Of a DNA stretch of 44,910 nucleotides, positions 36,691-44,910 are shown in pieces. Each line of letters begins with the position of its first letter. Position 1 is the stretch's first letter. A model generated the notes under the pieces. That model was not told the origin of the DNA, did not search any database, and was given only the letters and a program-made list of their open reading frames with translations. Source of the DNA: an uncultured Moraxella sp. (GTDB lineage Bacteria > Pseudomonadota > Gammaproteobacteria > Pseudomonadales > Moraxellaceae); assembly GCA_927911235.1 (NCBI GenBank), contig CAKMOY010000144.1, positions 1-44,910 of the forward strand. Reading direction: 5' to 3'. The translations under genes were made by a program, and so were the position numbers.

Positions 36691-37053
36691 TTAAATGGTT
36701 TGTTTAAAATAATTTTGGCTAAGTTCTGTCGCATTGATAAAAATTTGTACAGGTTGGGCGATATTTTCAACTGTTTTGACATGATGTTGAATACTTTGAA
36801 AAATTCGCTCAATCAATGCCGATTTTGTCGTATCATCTCGCCCAGCCATCAAATAAAAATGCACCACCACAAAACTTTCATTGCTTTTTTGTAAACCAAT
36901 CAAACTTTGTTCGGCAGTATAAATCCGTGATTTGATGGCGTTTGGCTTGTCAAATTGGGCGGATTGCCAAAGATTGTCATTGATAGCTTGAAGTAGGGTA
37001 GTGGGTTGTTTTAACACAAGATTTTCACTGGTTTCAATGATGAGGTGGGGCAT
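36691..37053 (-). CDS. 5-carboxymethyl-2-hydroxymuconate isomerase-like tautomerase
   Basis: The 120-residue protein starts MPHLIIETSENL, so Pro2 becomes the N-terminal catalytic proline of the tautomerase superfamily. It also shows NAIKSRIYTAEQSLIG and the length typical of HpaF/CHMI. No other genes of homoprotocatechuate breakdown are nearby, so the true substrate may differ. The frame is intact; a MITE-like copy ends 29 bases before its start. Confidence 0.82.
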   Translation of the reverse strand: MPHLIIETSENLVLKQPTTLLQAINDNLWQSAQFDKPNAIKSRIYTAEQSLIGLQKSNESFVVVHFYLMAGRDDTTKSALIERIFQSIQHHVKTVENIAQPVQIFINATELSQNYFKQTI

Positions 37054-37081
37054 GGTTTTTCCTTTTTAGTTTGACAATATG

Positions 37082-37117
37082 AGAATCTGTATTCACAACA
37101 TTATGAATACAGGTTCT
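37082..37117. mobile_element. MITE-like inverted-repeat element, copy 3 (ends only)
   Basis: AGAATCTGTATTCA and TGAATACAGGTTCT are near-perfect inverted repeats separated by eight bases. They match the ends of copies 1 and 2, but nearly all of the interior is missing. It lies between the AGCS gene and the tautomerase gene. Confidence 0.65.
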
Positions 37118-37173
37118 AAAATTGGCTGTGGGTTTTAAGGCATAACCAATTATTTAAAACATTTTAACAAATA

Positions 37174-38673
37174 TTATTTATCCCAAATATCGGATTTGAC
37201 TTTTTGTTTGAGTTCTGGATATTTGTTAATGTTAAAAACTGGCTCTTTGATACCTGATCTTAGCTGTGCAGAATAGTCTTTTGCCAAAATAAACACATAT
37301 TTTGATAACAACGCAATGCTAATCAAGTTAATATACGCCATCGTTGCCATCATTAAATCGCCCATATCCCAAACCACAGGCACTTCAGCAATTGAGCCAA
37401 AATATACAAACCCAAGCACCAAAATACGAAATACGTTTAAAATCATGGGATTATTTTTTAAATACTGTACATTGGTCTCGGCATAAGCGTAGTTACCAAT
37501 GATACTTGAAAAAGCAAACATAAACAAAATAACCGCCAAAAACGTCTGAGCCCAAGCCCCCACATGGCTTTCTAATGCTGCTTGCGTGAGTTGAATGCCT
37601 GTCAAATCGCCACTTGGCAACTGTGATAACAAGATAATAAATGCCGTGCAAGAACACACAATGATGGTATCCACAAACACGCCCAAACTTTGGATAAGTC
37701 CTTGCGATGCTGGGTGTGGCACATCGGCTGCCGCCGCCGCATTCGGAGCAGAGCCTTGACCTGCTTCATTAGAATACAAACCACGTTTAATCCCCATCAT
37801 CATAGACTGAGAAACCACCCCCCCCAATGCACCGCCAGCCGCCGATTTAATCGTAAATGCATCAGTCAATATCAAATTAAAAACGTGGGGAATCATGCTA
37901 ATATTGGTAATGATAATGTACAACGCCATCAGCAAATATACCACTGCCATCACAGGCACGAGCATTTCAGAAATTTTTGCAACGCGTTTAATACCACCAA
38001 AAATTATCGGCGCAGAAAGCAATACCAAAAAGCCTGCGACCAAATGTTTGCCATTATTCCATGATTGACACGTATTTTCACCACTACAACCTACAGCTGA
38101 TTGTACCGCTTGAGCAATGGTGTTCGCTTGAATGGCATTATAAACCAAACCAAAACAAAGAATTAAGCTCACCGCAAACGCAACGCCTAACCAACCTTGC
38201 CCCAAGCCTTGACGGATATAGTAAGCAGGACCACCACGAAAATGCCCATTGGCATCTCTGACTTTGAATAACTGTGCCAAAGAAGACTCAGCAAATGCCG
38301 ATGCCATACCAATCAAAGCGATAAACCACATCCAAAAAACTGCACCCGGTCCGCCAACACTTACCGCAATGGCAACCCCTGCGATATTACCTGTCCCCAC
38401 ACGGCTTGCCAAGCCTGTTACAAAGGCTTGAAATGATGAAATGCTTTCGGAGTGTTCATGATGGTCGGTTTTTCGGCTGGCAAGCATACTTTTCACACTG
38501 TGAGCAAACAGCCTAAACTGAACAAAACCTGTCATTACTGTAAAAAACACGCCAATCAAAATCAATATCCAAACCAACCAATCCCACATCGGTGAGCTGA
38601 TAAAGTTTACTGAGCAATGAATGGTATCAATCATATTTGCTTGTGCAGAACAAGCTAACTCTTTGTTGTACAT
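37174..38673 (-). CDS. AGCS-family sodium:amino acid symporter
   Basis: The intact product has 499 residues and about 10 membrane helices. Typical features are TGLASRVGTGNIAGVAIA, GGPGAVFWMWFIAL, GGPAYYIRQGLG and KRGLYSNEAGQGSAPNAAA, which place it in the alanine/glycine:cation symporter family. ATG 38673 has GGAG seven bases upstream. Upstream there is a promoter-like TTGCTA … TACTAT pair and a hairpin in the leader. Substrate is probably alanine or glycine. Confidence 0.93.
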   Translation of the reverse strand: MYNKELACSAQANMIDTIHCSVNFISSPMWDWLVWILILIGVFFTVMTGFVQFRLFAHSVKSMLASRKTDHHEHSESISSFQAFVTGLASRVGTGNIAGVAIAVSVGGPGAVFWMWFIALIGMASAFAESSLAQLFKVRDANGHFRGGPAYYIRQGLGQGWLGVAFAVSLILCFGLVYNAIQANTIAQAVQSAVGCSGENTCQSWNNGKHLVAGFLVLLSAPIIFGGIKRVAKISEMLVPVMAVVYLLMALYIIITNISMIPHVFNLILTDAFTIKSAAGGALGGVVSQSMMMGIKRGLYSNEAGQGSAPNAAAAADVPHPASQGLIQSLGVFVDTIIVCSCTAFIILLSQLPSGDLTGIQLTQAALESHVGAWAQTFLAVILFMFAFSSIIGNYAYAETNVQYLKNNPMILNVFRILVLGFVYFGSIAEVPVVWDMGDLMMATMAYINLISIALLSKYVFILAKDYSAQLRSGIKEPVFNINKYPELKQKVKSDIWDK

Positions 38674-38692
38674 CAACTTTCTCCAAAAAAAT

Positions 38693-38717
38693 AAAAATGC
38701 TTATTACAAGCATTTTT
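38693..38717 (-). promoter_or_regulatory. hairpin with T-run in the AGCS leader
   Basis: AAAAATGCTT (38693-38702) pairs with AAGCATTTTT (38708-38717). In the minus direction it is followed by a T-rich run and then GGAG of the AGCS gene. It looks like a terminator within the leader, so it could be an attenuator; no aptamer or leader peptide is recognised. Confidence 0.35.
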
Positions 38718-38805
38718 TGTTGGTGAATAGTAGCAATTTTGTAAAAAATTAGCAATAAAAATTTATGTGTATAACAAAAAAAATTATCAATATAATTTGA
38801 ACAAT

Positions 38806-38836
38806 AAAAAAACGGTATTAAAAAATACCGTTTTTT
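38806..38836 (-). terminator. terminator after the CarO-like gene
   Basis: AAAAAACGGTATT (38807-38819) pairs with AATACCGTTTTTT (38824-38836) around a short A loop, 19 bases beyond the stop of the outer membrane protein gene. Confidence 0.85.
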
Positions 38837-38854
38837 GTGATAGATGACTATCTA

Positions 38855-39727
38855 TTAGAAGCGGAAAGTTAAACCAACTTTAGCAATTGGGTAAATTACA
38901 TTTTTATTTTGTAATTTATGAGTTAAGTCATCTTTTAATTTTTGTTTTGCATCATTAACTTGAGCATTAACAGTAGGGTCTTGAATACTAACACTACCGT
39001 CTACGTTAACGGTCGCTTCGCTTTTACCCATATAAGCAGCACCTACTTCACCAAATAATCCCCAACGTTCAGAGATATTTGGACGATAACCAATCGTCAA
39101 GTATGGAGCGATATCGTTACGTGGTTTTACGCTTACATCTACTTTAGAATTAGTGTCTACAGTATATTTTACACCGTTCACAGTAAAATTAGTTGATTTG
39201 TCATTTTTCAATTTAGCACTGATTTCATTATCTTGGAAAATTACACCAGTGCCAACAGTAAAGCCATTTGACCAAGGACGCATATTTACACCTAAATATG
39301 GGTTGTTTAAATCTGCTTTATAGTCCAAAGTACCTTTAAAATCTTGGTATTCATCGCCAAGAACTTTCTTCCAGTTAATGTAAGAATCATTGGTGTCTAA
39401 ATCAACATCACCGTCAATTTTACCACCGTTCCAACCAGCAACAAGCTCAGTTTTGTCGTTTACGCCCCAAGCGATGTTACCACCGTAACCTAATGTACCA
39501 ACTTCAGCACTGATAGCGGCTGGGTGGATAGCTTTGTTAAACAAAGTTTTTGTACCGTCAACAAGTTGTGTTGTGGTGTTTTTTACGATACCGTTGTCTG
39601 GGTTGTAAGTTGTGGTTGATACCGCAACTGGCTCTGCGATAACTTGTTGGTCAACAACAACGTCTTCTGCAAATGCAGAAGTTGCTAGCAATGCAGCAGG
39701 GATAACTGCTAATTTTAAAGCTTTCAT
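38855..39727 (-). CDS. CarO-like outer membrane beta-barrel protein
   Basis: The 290-residue protein has a signal peptide (MKALKLAVIPAALLATSAFA) and ends in phenylalanine (VGLTFRF), the usual signal for outer membrane assembly. Segments ISAEVGTLGYGGNIAWGVND, NPYLGVNMRPWSNGFTVGTGV, NDIAPYLTIGYRPNISERWG and FGEVGAAYMG resemble CarO of Acinetobacter, linked to ornithine uptake and carbapenem entry. AGAGG precedes the start by seven bases. The frame is intact. Substrate is unknown. Confidence 0.78.
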   Translation of the reverse strand: MKALKLAVIPAALLATSAFAEDVVVDQQVIAEPVAVSTTTYNPDNGIVKNTTTQLVDGTKTLFNKAIHPAAISAEVGTLGYGGNIAWGVNDKTELVAGWNGGKIDGDVDLDTNDSYINWKKVLGDEYQDFKGTLDYKADLNNPYLGVNMRPWSNGFTVGTGVIFQDNEISAKLKNDKSTNFTVNGVKYTVDTNSKVDVSVKPRNDIAPYLTIGYRPNISERWGLFGEVGAAYMGKSEATVNVDGSVSIQDPTVNAQVNDAKQKLKDDLTHKLQNKNVIYPIAKVGLTFRF

Positions 39728-40017
39728 AGATTTTCCTCTTATTAAAAGTTTGGATATTTTATCATAGTCAATTTAAATTTGCTAGAATATTAAAGTGAGT
39801 TTTGATAAATTGAGATGTACGCGTAACGCTGAATATGCCTTATTTGACATATTTTGTTACGAAGTTGCCCATGTGCGTATTAAACCTTATTTTGCGTTGG
39901 TTGTCATCATTTTTTTTAAGTGTTTATGTAGTATTATGTAAAAAACTTGTCTAAAATGTAATTTTTATCACAGTTTTTTAGCAAAAATATGAATTTTGCA
40001 ACTTTTCTGATGTTATT

Positions 40018-40047
40018 TTCACAAAACAAGTGATTTTTTGTCATAAT
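40018..40047 (+). promoter_or_regulatory. probable ahcY promoter
   Basis: TTCACA (40018-40023) and CATAAT (40042-40047) are separated by 18 bases. Transcription would begin near 40054, just before the riboswitch. Confidence 0.45.
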
Positions 40048-40064
40048 TTTTTAAAATAGGCAAT

Positions 40065-40165
40065 CCCAAGAGATGTTGCGTCTTTTATTTATTTTTTAAT
40101 AAAAGTCAGGCTTGGTTTTCTTTTTTAGCAATTTTTTTAAAAAGAAATAAATAAACGACATCTGC
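40065..40165 (+). promoter_or_regulatory. S-adenosylhomocysteine riboswitch upstream of ahcY
   Basis: CCAAG (40066-40070) pairs with CTTGG (40111-40115) to close P1; CTTTTATT (40082-40089) pairs with AATAAAAG (40098-40105) as P2; and AGATGT (40071-40076) pairs with ACATCT (40158-40163), the P4-like pseudoknot helix. The conserved sequence TTGCG after the first helix and GTCAGGC before CTTGG match the known SAH riboswitch core. SAH binding is expected to raise expression of the SAH hydrolase. The ribosome site of ahcY follows 27 bases after P4. Confidence 0.8.
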
Positions 40166-40203
40166 GATTTACTTTTTTTAACCCAAGATAAGGAGTGGAC
40201 GCA

Positions 40204-41585
40204 GTGTCTACACAAAATTTTACCGATTATAAAGTTGCCGATATTAACCTTGCCGACTACGGTCGCAAAGAGATTAAACTTGCTGAAACCGAAATGCCTG
40301 CCTTGATGGGGCTACGCAAACGCTATCAAGCCGAACAACCTTTAAAAGGTGCAAAATTGTCGGCTGTATCCATATGACCATTCAAACCGCTGTACTGATT
40401 GAAACGCTGGTGGCATTGGGTGCAGAAGTTCGTTGGACATCGTGCAACATCTTTTCAACCCAAGACCACGCAGCGGCAGCCATTGCAGCGGCTGGCATTC
40501 CTGTATTTGCGTGGAAAGGCGAAACTGAAGAAGAGTACGAATGGTGCTTGCGTCAGCAGTTGTTTGTTGGCGGTGAAGAGAGCGGTGAGTTTTGGGACGC
40601 AAACATTATCCTAGATGATGGTGGCGATTTGACCGCCCTAATTCACGACAAATACCCACAAATGCTTGACAAAATCAACGGCATTTCGGAAGAAACCACA
40701 ACAGGTGTTCACCGTTTGATTGATATGCTTGCCAAAGGCACACTAAAAGTCCCTGCCATCAATGTAAACGATGCCGTTACCAAATCAAAAAACGACAACA
40801 AATACGGTTGCCGTCATAGCCTAAACGATGCTATTAAACGTGGTACGGACATGTTGCTATCTGGTCGCCGTGCGTTAGTGATTGGTTATGGTGATGTGGG
40901 CAAGGGTTCGGCTCAAAGCCTACGCCAAGAAGGTATGATTGTGCGTGTATCTGAAGTAGACCCAATTTGCGGTATGCAAGCGTGTATGGACGGCTATGAG
41001 CTTGTTTCGCCATTTGTGGGTGGCGACCCTGCCAACGGCGTGAACGAAACTTTGCTAAAAGACACTGATTTAATCGTAACCACCACAGGCAACTACCACG
41101 TTTGTAATGCCGATATGTTAAAAGCCCTAAAATCAACGGCTGTGGTATGTAATATCGGACATTTTGACACCGAAATTGACACCCAATTTATGCGTGATAA
41201 CTGGAAATGGGTGGAAGTCAAACCGCAAGTTCACCAAGTTTACCGCTCAAATGACGACAGCGATTATTTGATTATCTTGTCAGAAGGTCGCCTTGTAAAC
41301 TTAGGTAACGCCACAGGACACCCATCTCGCATTATGGACGGCTCATTTGCCAACCAAGTGCTGGCTCAAATTCATCTGTTTAAAGAAAAATTTGCCGATT
41401 TGCCAGCCGACAAAAAAGCCGACAATGTGTATGTTAAAGTGTTGCCGAAAAAACTTGATGAAGAAGTGGCAGCTGCAATGGTGGCAGGCTTTAATGGCGT
41501 TATTACCAAACTCACCCAAAAGCAAGCGGACTATATTGGCGTAAGCGTTGATGGCCCATTTAAGGCTGATGAGTATAAGTATTGA
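40204..41585 (+). CDS. ahcY: S-adenosylhomocysteine hydrolase (frame broken near the start)
   Basis: AhcY splits S-adenosylhomocysteine to adenosine and homocysteine, using bound NAD. The start is GTG 40204 with AAGGAG eight bases upstream, reading [20 protein letters not shown]. The frame stops at 40377; adding one A in the A4 run near 40353 restores [21 protein letters not shown]. Further marks are [25 protein letters not shown] sequence, [18 protein letters not shown], the NAD motif [19 protein letters not shown] and the C-terminal [10 protein letters not shown]. Corrected length is about 460 residues, normal for the family. It is controlled by the riboswitch. Confidence 0.95.
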
Positions 41586-41613
41586 TTGATTTAAAAGCCC
41601 AATAATTTGGTGT

Positions 41614-41649
41614 AAAATAAGGCAAAAGTGCATTGCTTTTGCCTTATTT
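41614..41649 (+). terminator. terminator after ahcY
   Basis: AAATAAGGCAAAA (41615-41627) pairs with TTTTGCCTTATTT (41637-41649) in a perfect 13-bp stem. Its 3' side has only a few T residues. Confidence 0.7.
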
Positions 41650-41675
41650 CTCTTAACATTATTAGGAATAGTGCT

Positions 41676-41906
41676 ATGACATTAGAACAAGCCATTTATG
41701 AAATTACACATAAATCTAGTTTTGAAGAACAGCTTTATGCGATTGAGCAAATTAGTAAAAATTTGCGGTCAGCTCACGCCCCTACGATAAAAAAACCAAG
41801 AAAAACTTTTGAACTTCATCCTTTTAATCTTGGTAAAATTGAACCGCCAACTCGTGAAGAAATGTATGATGAACGTACCAAACAAATTTTAGGAATTGTA
41901 GAGTAA
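41676..41906 (+). CDS. antitoxin of a VapBC-like pair
   Basis: The 76-residue product begins MTLEQAIYEITHKSSFEEQL and ends with a polar, charged part (REEMYDERTKQILGIVE). It has the size and place of a type II antitoxin and overlaps the PIN-domain gene by one base (TAATG). A DNA-binding domain is not obvious; the N-terminal helix-rich part could bind the operator while the C-terminal part covers the toxin. The call rests mainly on the neighbour. Confidence 0.65.
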   Translation: MTLEQAIYEITHKSSFEEQLYAIEQISKNLRSAHAPTIKKPRKTFELHPFNLGKIEPPTREEMYDERTKQILGIVE

Positions 41907-42385
41907 TGTCAAACTATCAAACTTTACAACAATATTCCAATCTTTTTGCAATTGATACCAATATTTTAATATATGCCTACAATGTTGGCTCACCATTTCA
42001 CAATCAAGCTCAAAAATTTTTAATGCAAAAAATGAAAGAAGTAAATGAGTTTGATGAACTGCCTATTTGTATTTGCCAACAATCGTGCATAGAATTTGTC
42101 AATGGTATCACATGGCAACGATTAGAAAACCCTCTTTCTGTTAGTCAAGCTATTAATATTATTGAATATTTAAATGATTGTGGTTTAACAATCATTCACC
42201 CAAAACACAGCCAAGTTACCACTTTTAGCGAACTTGTATTATTGCATAATTCACGCAAAAAGATTTTTGATACTTCCATTGCATCAACTTTAAAAGATAA
42301 TAAAATCAAAGGATTATATACCGTCAATGTCAAAGATTTTCAAGATTATGATTTTTTGACCGTGATTAATCCACTAGCCGAGTAA
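41906..42385 (+). CDS. PIN-domain ribonuclease toxin, VapC-like
   Basis: The 159-residue protein has the PIN-domain acidic residues: the first in FAIDTNILIYAY, the second in QQSCIEFVN (Glu), the third in KKIFDTSIASTL and a fourth in VKDFQDYDF. PIN toxins cleave RNA, often tRNA. Start ATG 41906 overlaps the antitoxin stop. The pair sits between ahcY and metF. The frame is intact, unlike many neighbours. Confidence 0.85.
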   Translation: MSNYQTLQQYSNLFAIDTNILIYAYNVGSPFHNQAQKFLMQKMKEVNEFDELPICICQQSCIEFVNGITWQRLENPLSVSQAINIIEYLNDCGLTIIHPKHSQVTTFSELVLLHNSRKKIFDTSIASTLKDNKIKGLYTVNVKDFQDYDFLTVINPLAE

Positions 42386-42394
42386 ACCATAACC

Positions 42395-43343
42395 ATGACC
42401 CCAATCCTAAACCGCCTAAACCAACTAGAAAACCTAGTTAATGAATTAAAAAATGACATTAACAACCAAAGCCAAGCCGTTAAACCAAACCCAAATTCAA
42501 CAAAAACGCCCTTTTCTTTTGAATTTTTTCCCACAAAAACGGACGAAGGACAGACCAAACTTTTGACCGTTTTTGATGAATTAAACGAATTATCGCCAAA
42601 ATATTTTAGCGTAACTTACGGTGCAGGCGGTACAACTCGTGAACGCACGCTCGGCATTGTCAAATCTTTGACCGAAAAATCCACCACCGACATTGCTCCG
42701 CATTTGTCGTGTATTGGCGATGGAAAACGTGAAATTGGCGAATTGCTGGATTTTTATAAATCTTTGGGTGTAAAACGACTGGTTGCTTTGCGTGGCGATT
42801 TACCAAGTGGTCAGGTTGGTTATGGTGAATTGCCGTATGCCCTTGATTTGGTTAAATTTATTCGTGAACACAGTGGCGAGCATTTTAACATCAAAGTGGC
42901 GTGTTATCCAGAAATGCACCCACAAGCCAAAAGTTTTGCTCACGACATTGACAATTTGGTGAATAAATTTCATGCAGGGGCGAATGAAGCCATTACCCAA
43001 TTTTTTTTATAATGCCGACAGCTATTTGTATTTGCGTGATGAGCTTGCCAAACGTGGCATTCACCAAGACAAATTCCCCATTGTTGCAGGCATTATGCCG
43101 ATTACCAATGCGTCAAATTTAATCCGCTTTGCCGATGGTTGCGGTGCGGACGTGCCACGTTTTATTCGCAAGCAACTTGCCGATTTTGGTGATGACAAAA
43201 AAGCCATTCGTGAATTTGGTTTTGATGTGGTGGTAAAATTGTGTGAACGTTTGATAAGTGAAGGTATGCCAGCCTTGCATTTTTATACCATGAACACGGT
43301 GAATCCAAATAAAGATTTGGTAAAATCCCTAAATTTGGTATAA
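42395..43343 (+). CDS. metF: methylenetetrahydrofolate reductase (frame broken)
   Basis: MetF reduces 5,10-methylene-THF to 5-methyl-THF, which supplies the methyl group of methionine. The core begins FSFEFFPTKTDEGQTKL, followed by VTYGAGGTTRERTL, LVALRGDLPSG and CYPEMHPQAKS. The T8 run at 43001-43008 ends the first frame; T7 restores NEAITQFFYNADSYLYLRDEL and the second half with GIMPITNASNLIRFADGCGADVP. About 38 residues before the core look like a short coiled-coil extension (LNRLNQLENLVNELKNDINN), unusual for MetF. Corrected length is about 315 residues. Confidence 0.93.
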
Positions 43344-43349
43344 GTACAA

Positions 43350-43759
43350 ATGTTTGCTTATAAAACGCTGTTTTGGCTTGTCATTACCAATATTATTAGC
43401 ACCATTTTGCATTATGCCGACAACGTGCTACACTTTGAGCATTATCTAGAACCCGACTGGCTAAATGCTCATGTGGTGGATTTGTTTTGGTTTTTTATGA
43501 CGCCATGTGCGTTTGTTGCCTTGCATTTTTATAAACGCCAAAATTTGCCAAAGGCTTGACCGCCCTACTCGCCTACTGTGCAATGAGTTTACTCGTGCTT
43601 GGGCATTATAATTATGCACCGTTTTTTGACATCAGTTTTAAAATTCATCTGTTTATTTGGATTGAAGCGATTTTGGCAATGATTTTGGCAGTTTATGGCG
43701 TGCTGTATGTTTGGCAATTTAAAATAAAGGAAAAATCAATTGCAAAATCAATCACTTAA
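43350..43759 (+). CDS. small membrane protein (frame broken)
   Basis: I do not recognise the family. Four hydrophobic segments occur: YKTLFWLVITNIISTIL, LFWFFMTPCAFVALHF, LLAYCAMSLLVLGHYN and IWIEAILAMILAVYGVLYVW. Several histidines lie near the membrane edges (ILHYADNVLHFEHYL). The frame breaks near 43553, where adding one A gives NLPKGLTALLAYCAM; corrected length is about 136 residues. It follows metF by six bases and overlaps the start of tag, so the three genes may be co-transcribed. Confidence 0.55.
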
Positions 43760-44311
43760 ACGCTGTATTTGGTGCGGTGATGACCCATTATACCAAGCCT
43801 ATCACGATACTGAATGGGGTAAAATCATTGACGATGACAAAACACTCTTTGCCCTTTTGTGTCTTGAGAGTATGCAAGCGGGTTTGAGCTGGATTACCAT
43901 TTGCGAAAGCGAGAGCGGTTTTATCAAGTGTTTGATAATTTTGACCCAAATAAAGTCGCCTTTTATGATGAAAATAAAATCAATGAATTGATGATGGACG
44001 CTGGCATTATTCGCAACCGTGCCAAAATCAATGCCATTATTCATAACGCCAATTTATTTTTAAAAATCACGCAAAATCAATCCTTTAGCGATTATTTATG
44101 GGCAATGTCGCCCAATGGCTTGGCAAAAAATCCACTCATCAACCACCCAACCGACATTAGCCAAATTCCTGCCACCACCGAATTTTCGGACAAAATGGCA
44201 AAACAGCTCAAAAAAGACGGTTTTAAATTTTTGGGTTCGACCACTTGTTATGCCTTTATGCAGTCGTGCGGTATGGTGAACGACCATGTGGCGGATTGTG
44301 ATTTTAGATAA
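43740..44311 (+). CDS. tag: DNA-3-methyladenine glycosylase I (frame broken)
   Basis: Tag removes 3-methyladenine from alkylated DNA. The start is TTG 43740 with AAGG nine bases before it. RCIWCGDDPLYQAYHDTEWG contains the zinc-site cysteine and the typical HDxEWG motif; then LFALLCLESMQAGLSW. The frame breaks near 43897; adding one T gives ITILRKRERFYQVFDNFDP, and the rest (GIIRNRAKINAIIHNA, GSTTCYAFMQSCGMVNDH) is normal. Corrected length is about 190 residues, as expected. Confidence 0.92.
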
Positions 44312-44404
44312 CTTTTTTTTATATTAATTATAAAAAAAATTACTAATTATTTTGCTTTTCTAATTCATTCCTATAATTTATATTATGCCTGTTTTATAAA
44401 ACAA

Positions 44405-44910
44405 TTAAGTGGTGGAGTTGTTTTTTTGCAAAACGGCATTCACAATCATGACGATAATGCCCGCCCAAATCAAGCCAAAACTAAACATTTTTTCAACGCT
44501 TACCACTTCATTTAACACAACAATGGACAACAAAAACATTAACGCAGGCTCAAGATAACTTAACATACCAAACAAATTCACAGGCAACAGACCGTTTGCC
44601 GACAGATTGCTTTGCATGGCAACCGCACTGATAATCCCAAGCCCAACCACCAACGCCATCATCACGCCAGAGCCTGCCACCACAGATAACGAATCGCCTT
44701 GATACAACAAAACCGCCAACGCAATCGGTGAAATGATACTCAAATCCACAAACAGCCCCAACAATGCAGGTACGCCTTGCCAACGTCTTAAAGCATAATA
44801 AATCGGATACGTCAGACACACCCATGCAGTCGTCCACGATACCGAACCCGCCAGCCAAATTTGAAGCAACACACCAAGCCCAGCAAGCACAATTGCCAAA
44901 GTTTTTAAAC
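44405..44910 (-). CDS. rarD: RarD-type EamA transporter, 3' part (runs off the window)
   Basis: The C-terminal half of a drug/metabolite transporter of the EamA family. The frame is open to the window edge (LKTLAIVLAGLGVLLQIWLAG), and contains YPIYYALRRWQGVPALLGLF and the last membrane helices (MLSYLEPALMFLLSIVVLNE). These features match RarD. About 168 residues are present; the N-terminal half lies beyond 44910. Confidence 0.82.
   Translation of the reverse strand, partial: LKTLAIVLAGLGVLLQIWLAGSVSWTTAWVCLTYPIYYALRRWQGVPALLGLFVDLSIISPIALAVLLYQGDSLSVVAGSGVMMALVVGLGIISAVAMQSNLSANGLLPVNLFGMLSYLEPALMFLLSIVVLNEVVSVEKMFSFGLIWAGIIVMIVNAVLQKNNSTT

Overview
The window looks like a chromosomal segment of a Moraxella-type gammaproteobacterium (Moraxellaceae). 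The evidence is the AT-rich base composition with long A/T homopolymers, a tmRNA tag reading ANDETYALAA, a CarO-like outer membrane protein, the Acinetobacter/Moraxella style of the Tol, Sec and cco genes, and no flagellar or motility genes near the pseudaminic acid locus. The genus is an inference; no 16S gene is present.

Layout. 0.1-6.2 kb: a hypothetical gene, tolQ-tolR-tolA-tolB, then a second TolB-like propeller that is a lipoprotein and sits where pal usually is, and a small membrane protein. 6.2-10 kb: pyrD, cvpA and purF, with two copies of a short inverted-repeat element (MITE-like) in front of pyrD and purF. 10-14.7 kb: an ArsR-type repressor with two matching operators, an Old Yellow Enzyme, a YqhD-like aldehyde reductase, a decayed YdcZ-type transporter and a luciferase-like monooxygenase; this resembles an electrophile or aldehyde detoxification block. 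14.7-19.6 kb (minus strand): azlCD, secF, secD and yajC. 19.8-21.9 kb: a periplasmic NTF2-like protein, HU with a basic tail, and a tail-anchored SCP2-like protein, with two GTAG-type REP hairpins nearby. 22-31.5 kb: a complete pseudaminic acid pathway (pseB, pseC, pseF, a fused pseG-pseH, pseI), then a flippase and three glycosyltransferases (GT52, GT14, GT2), probably for a capsule or lipooligosaccharide. 31.5-33.9 kb: a decayed apbE-like gene, tmRNA (ssrA) and yebC. 34-38.7 kb: a voltage-gated K+ channel with a zinc ribbon, a rhodanese lacking its cysteine, ccoS, a TauE-like protein with a His/Met-rich tail, a tautomerase and an AGCS symporter. 38.8-44.9 kb: the CarO-like protein, an SAH riboswitch with ahcY, a VapBC-like toxin-antitoxin pair, metF, a small membrane protein, tag and the 3' part of rarD.

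The main caution is that roughly 25 genes, including essential ones (secD, secF, purF, ahcY, metF, tolB), have their frames broken by single-base insertions or deletions, mostly in A/T runs. Both signs occur and one ORF holds two compensating shifts. This pattern fits uncorrected long-read sequence error far better than real pseudogenes, so most broken genes are annotated here as CDS across the whole span with the lesion described. The two that look truly decayed (ydcZ-like and apbE-like) are marked as pseudogenes.

Functional links: the Tol genes serve envelope integrity; the pse genes make CMP-pseudaminic acid for the adjacent transferases; the SAH riboswitch, ahcY and metF belong to the S-adenosylmethionine/methionine cycle; pyrD and purF make nucleotides; ccoS and the TauE-like protein serve cbb3 oxidase and probably copper supply. 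The strongest regulatory signals read directly from the sequence are the SAH riboswitch and the pair of ArsR operators with identical 7-6-7 geometry.
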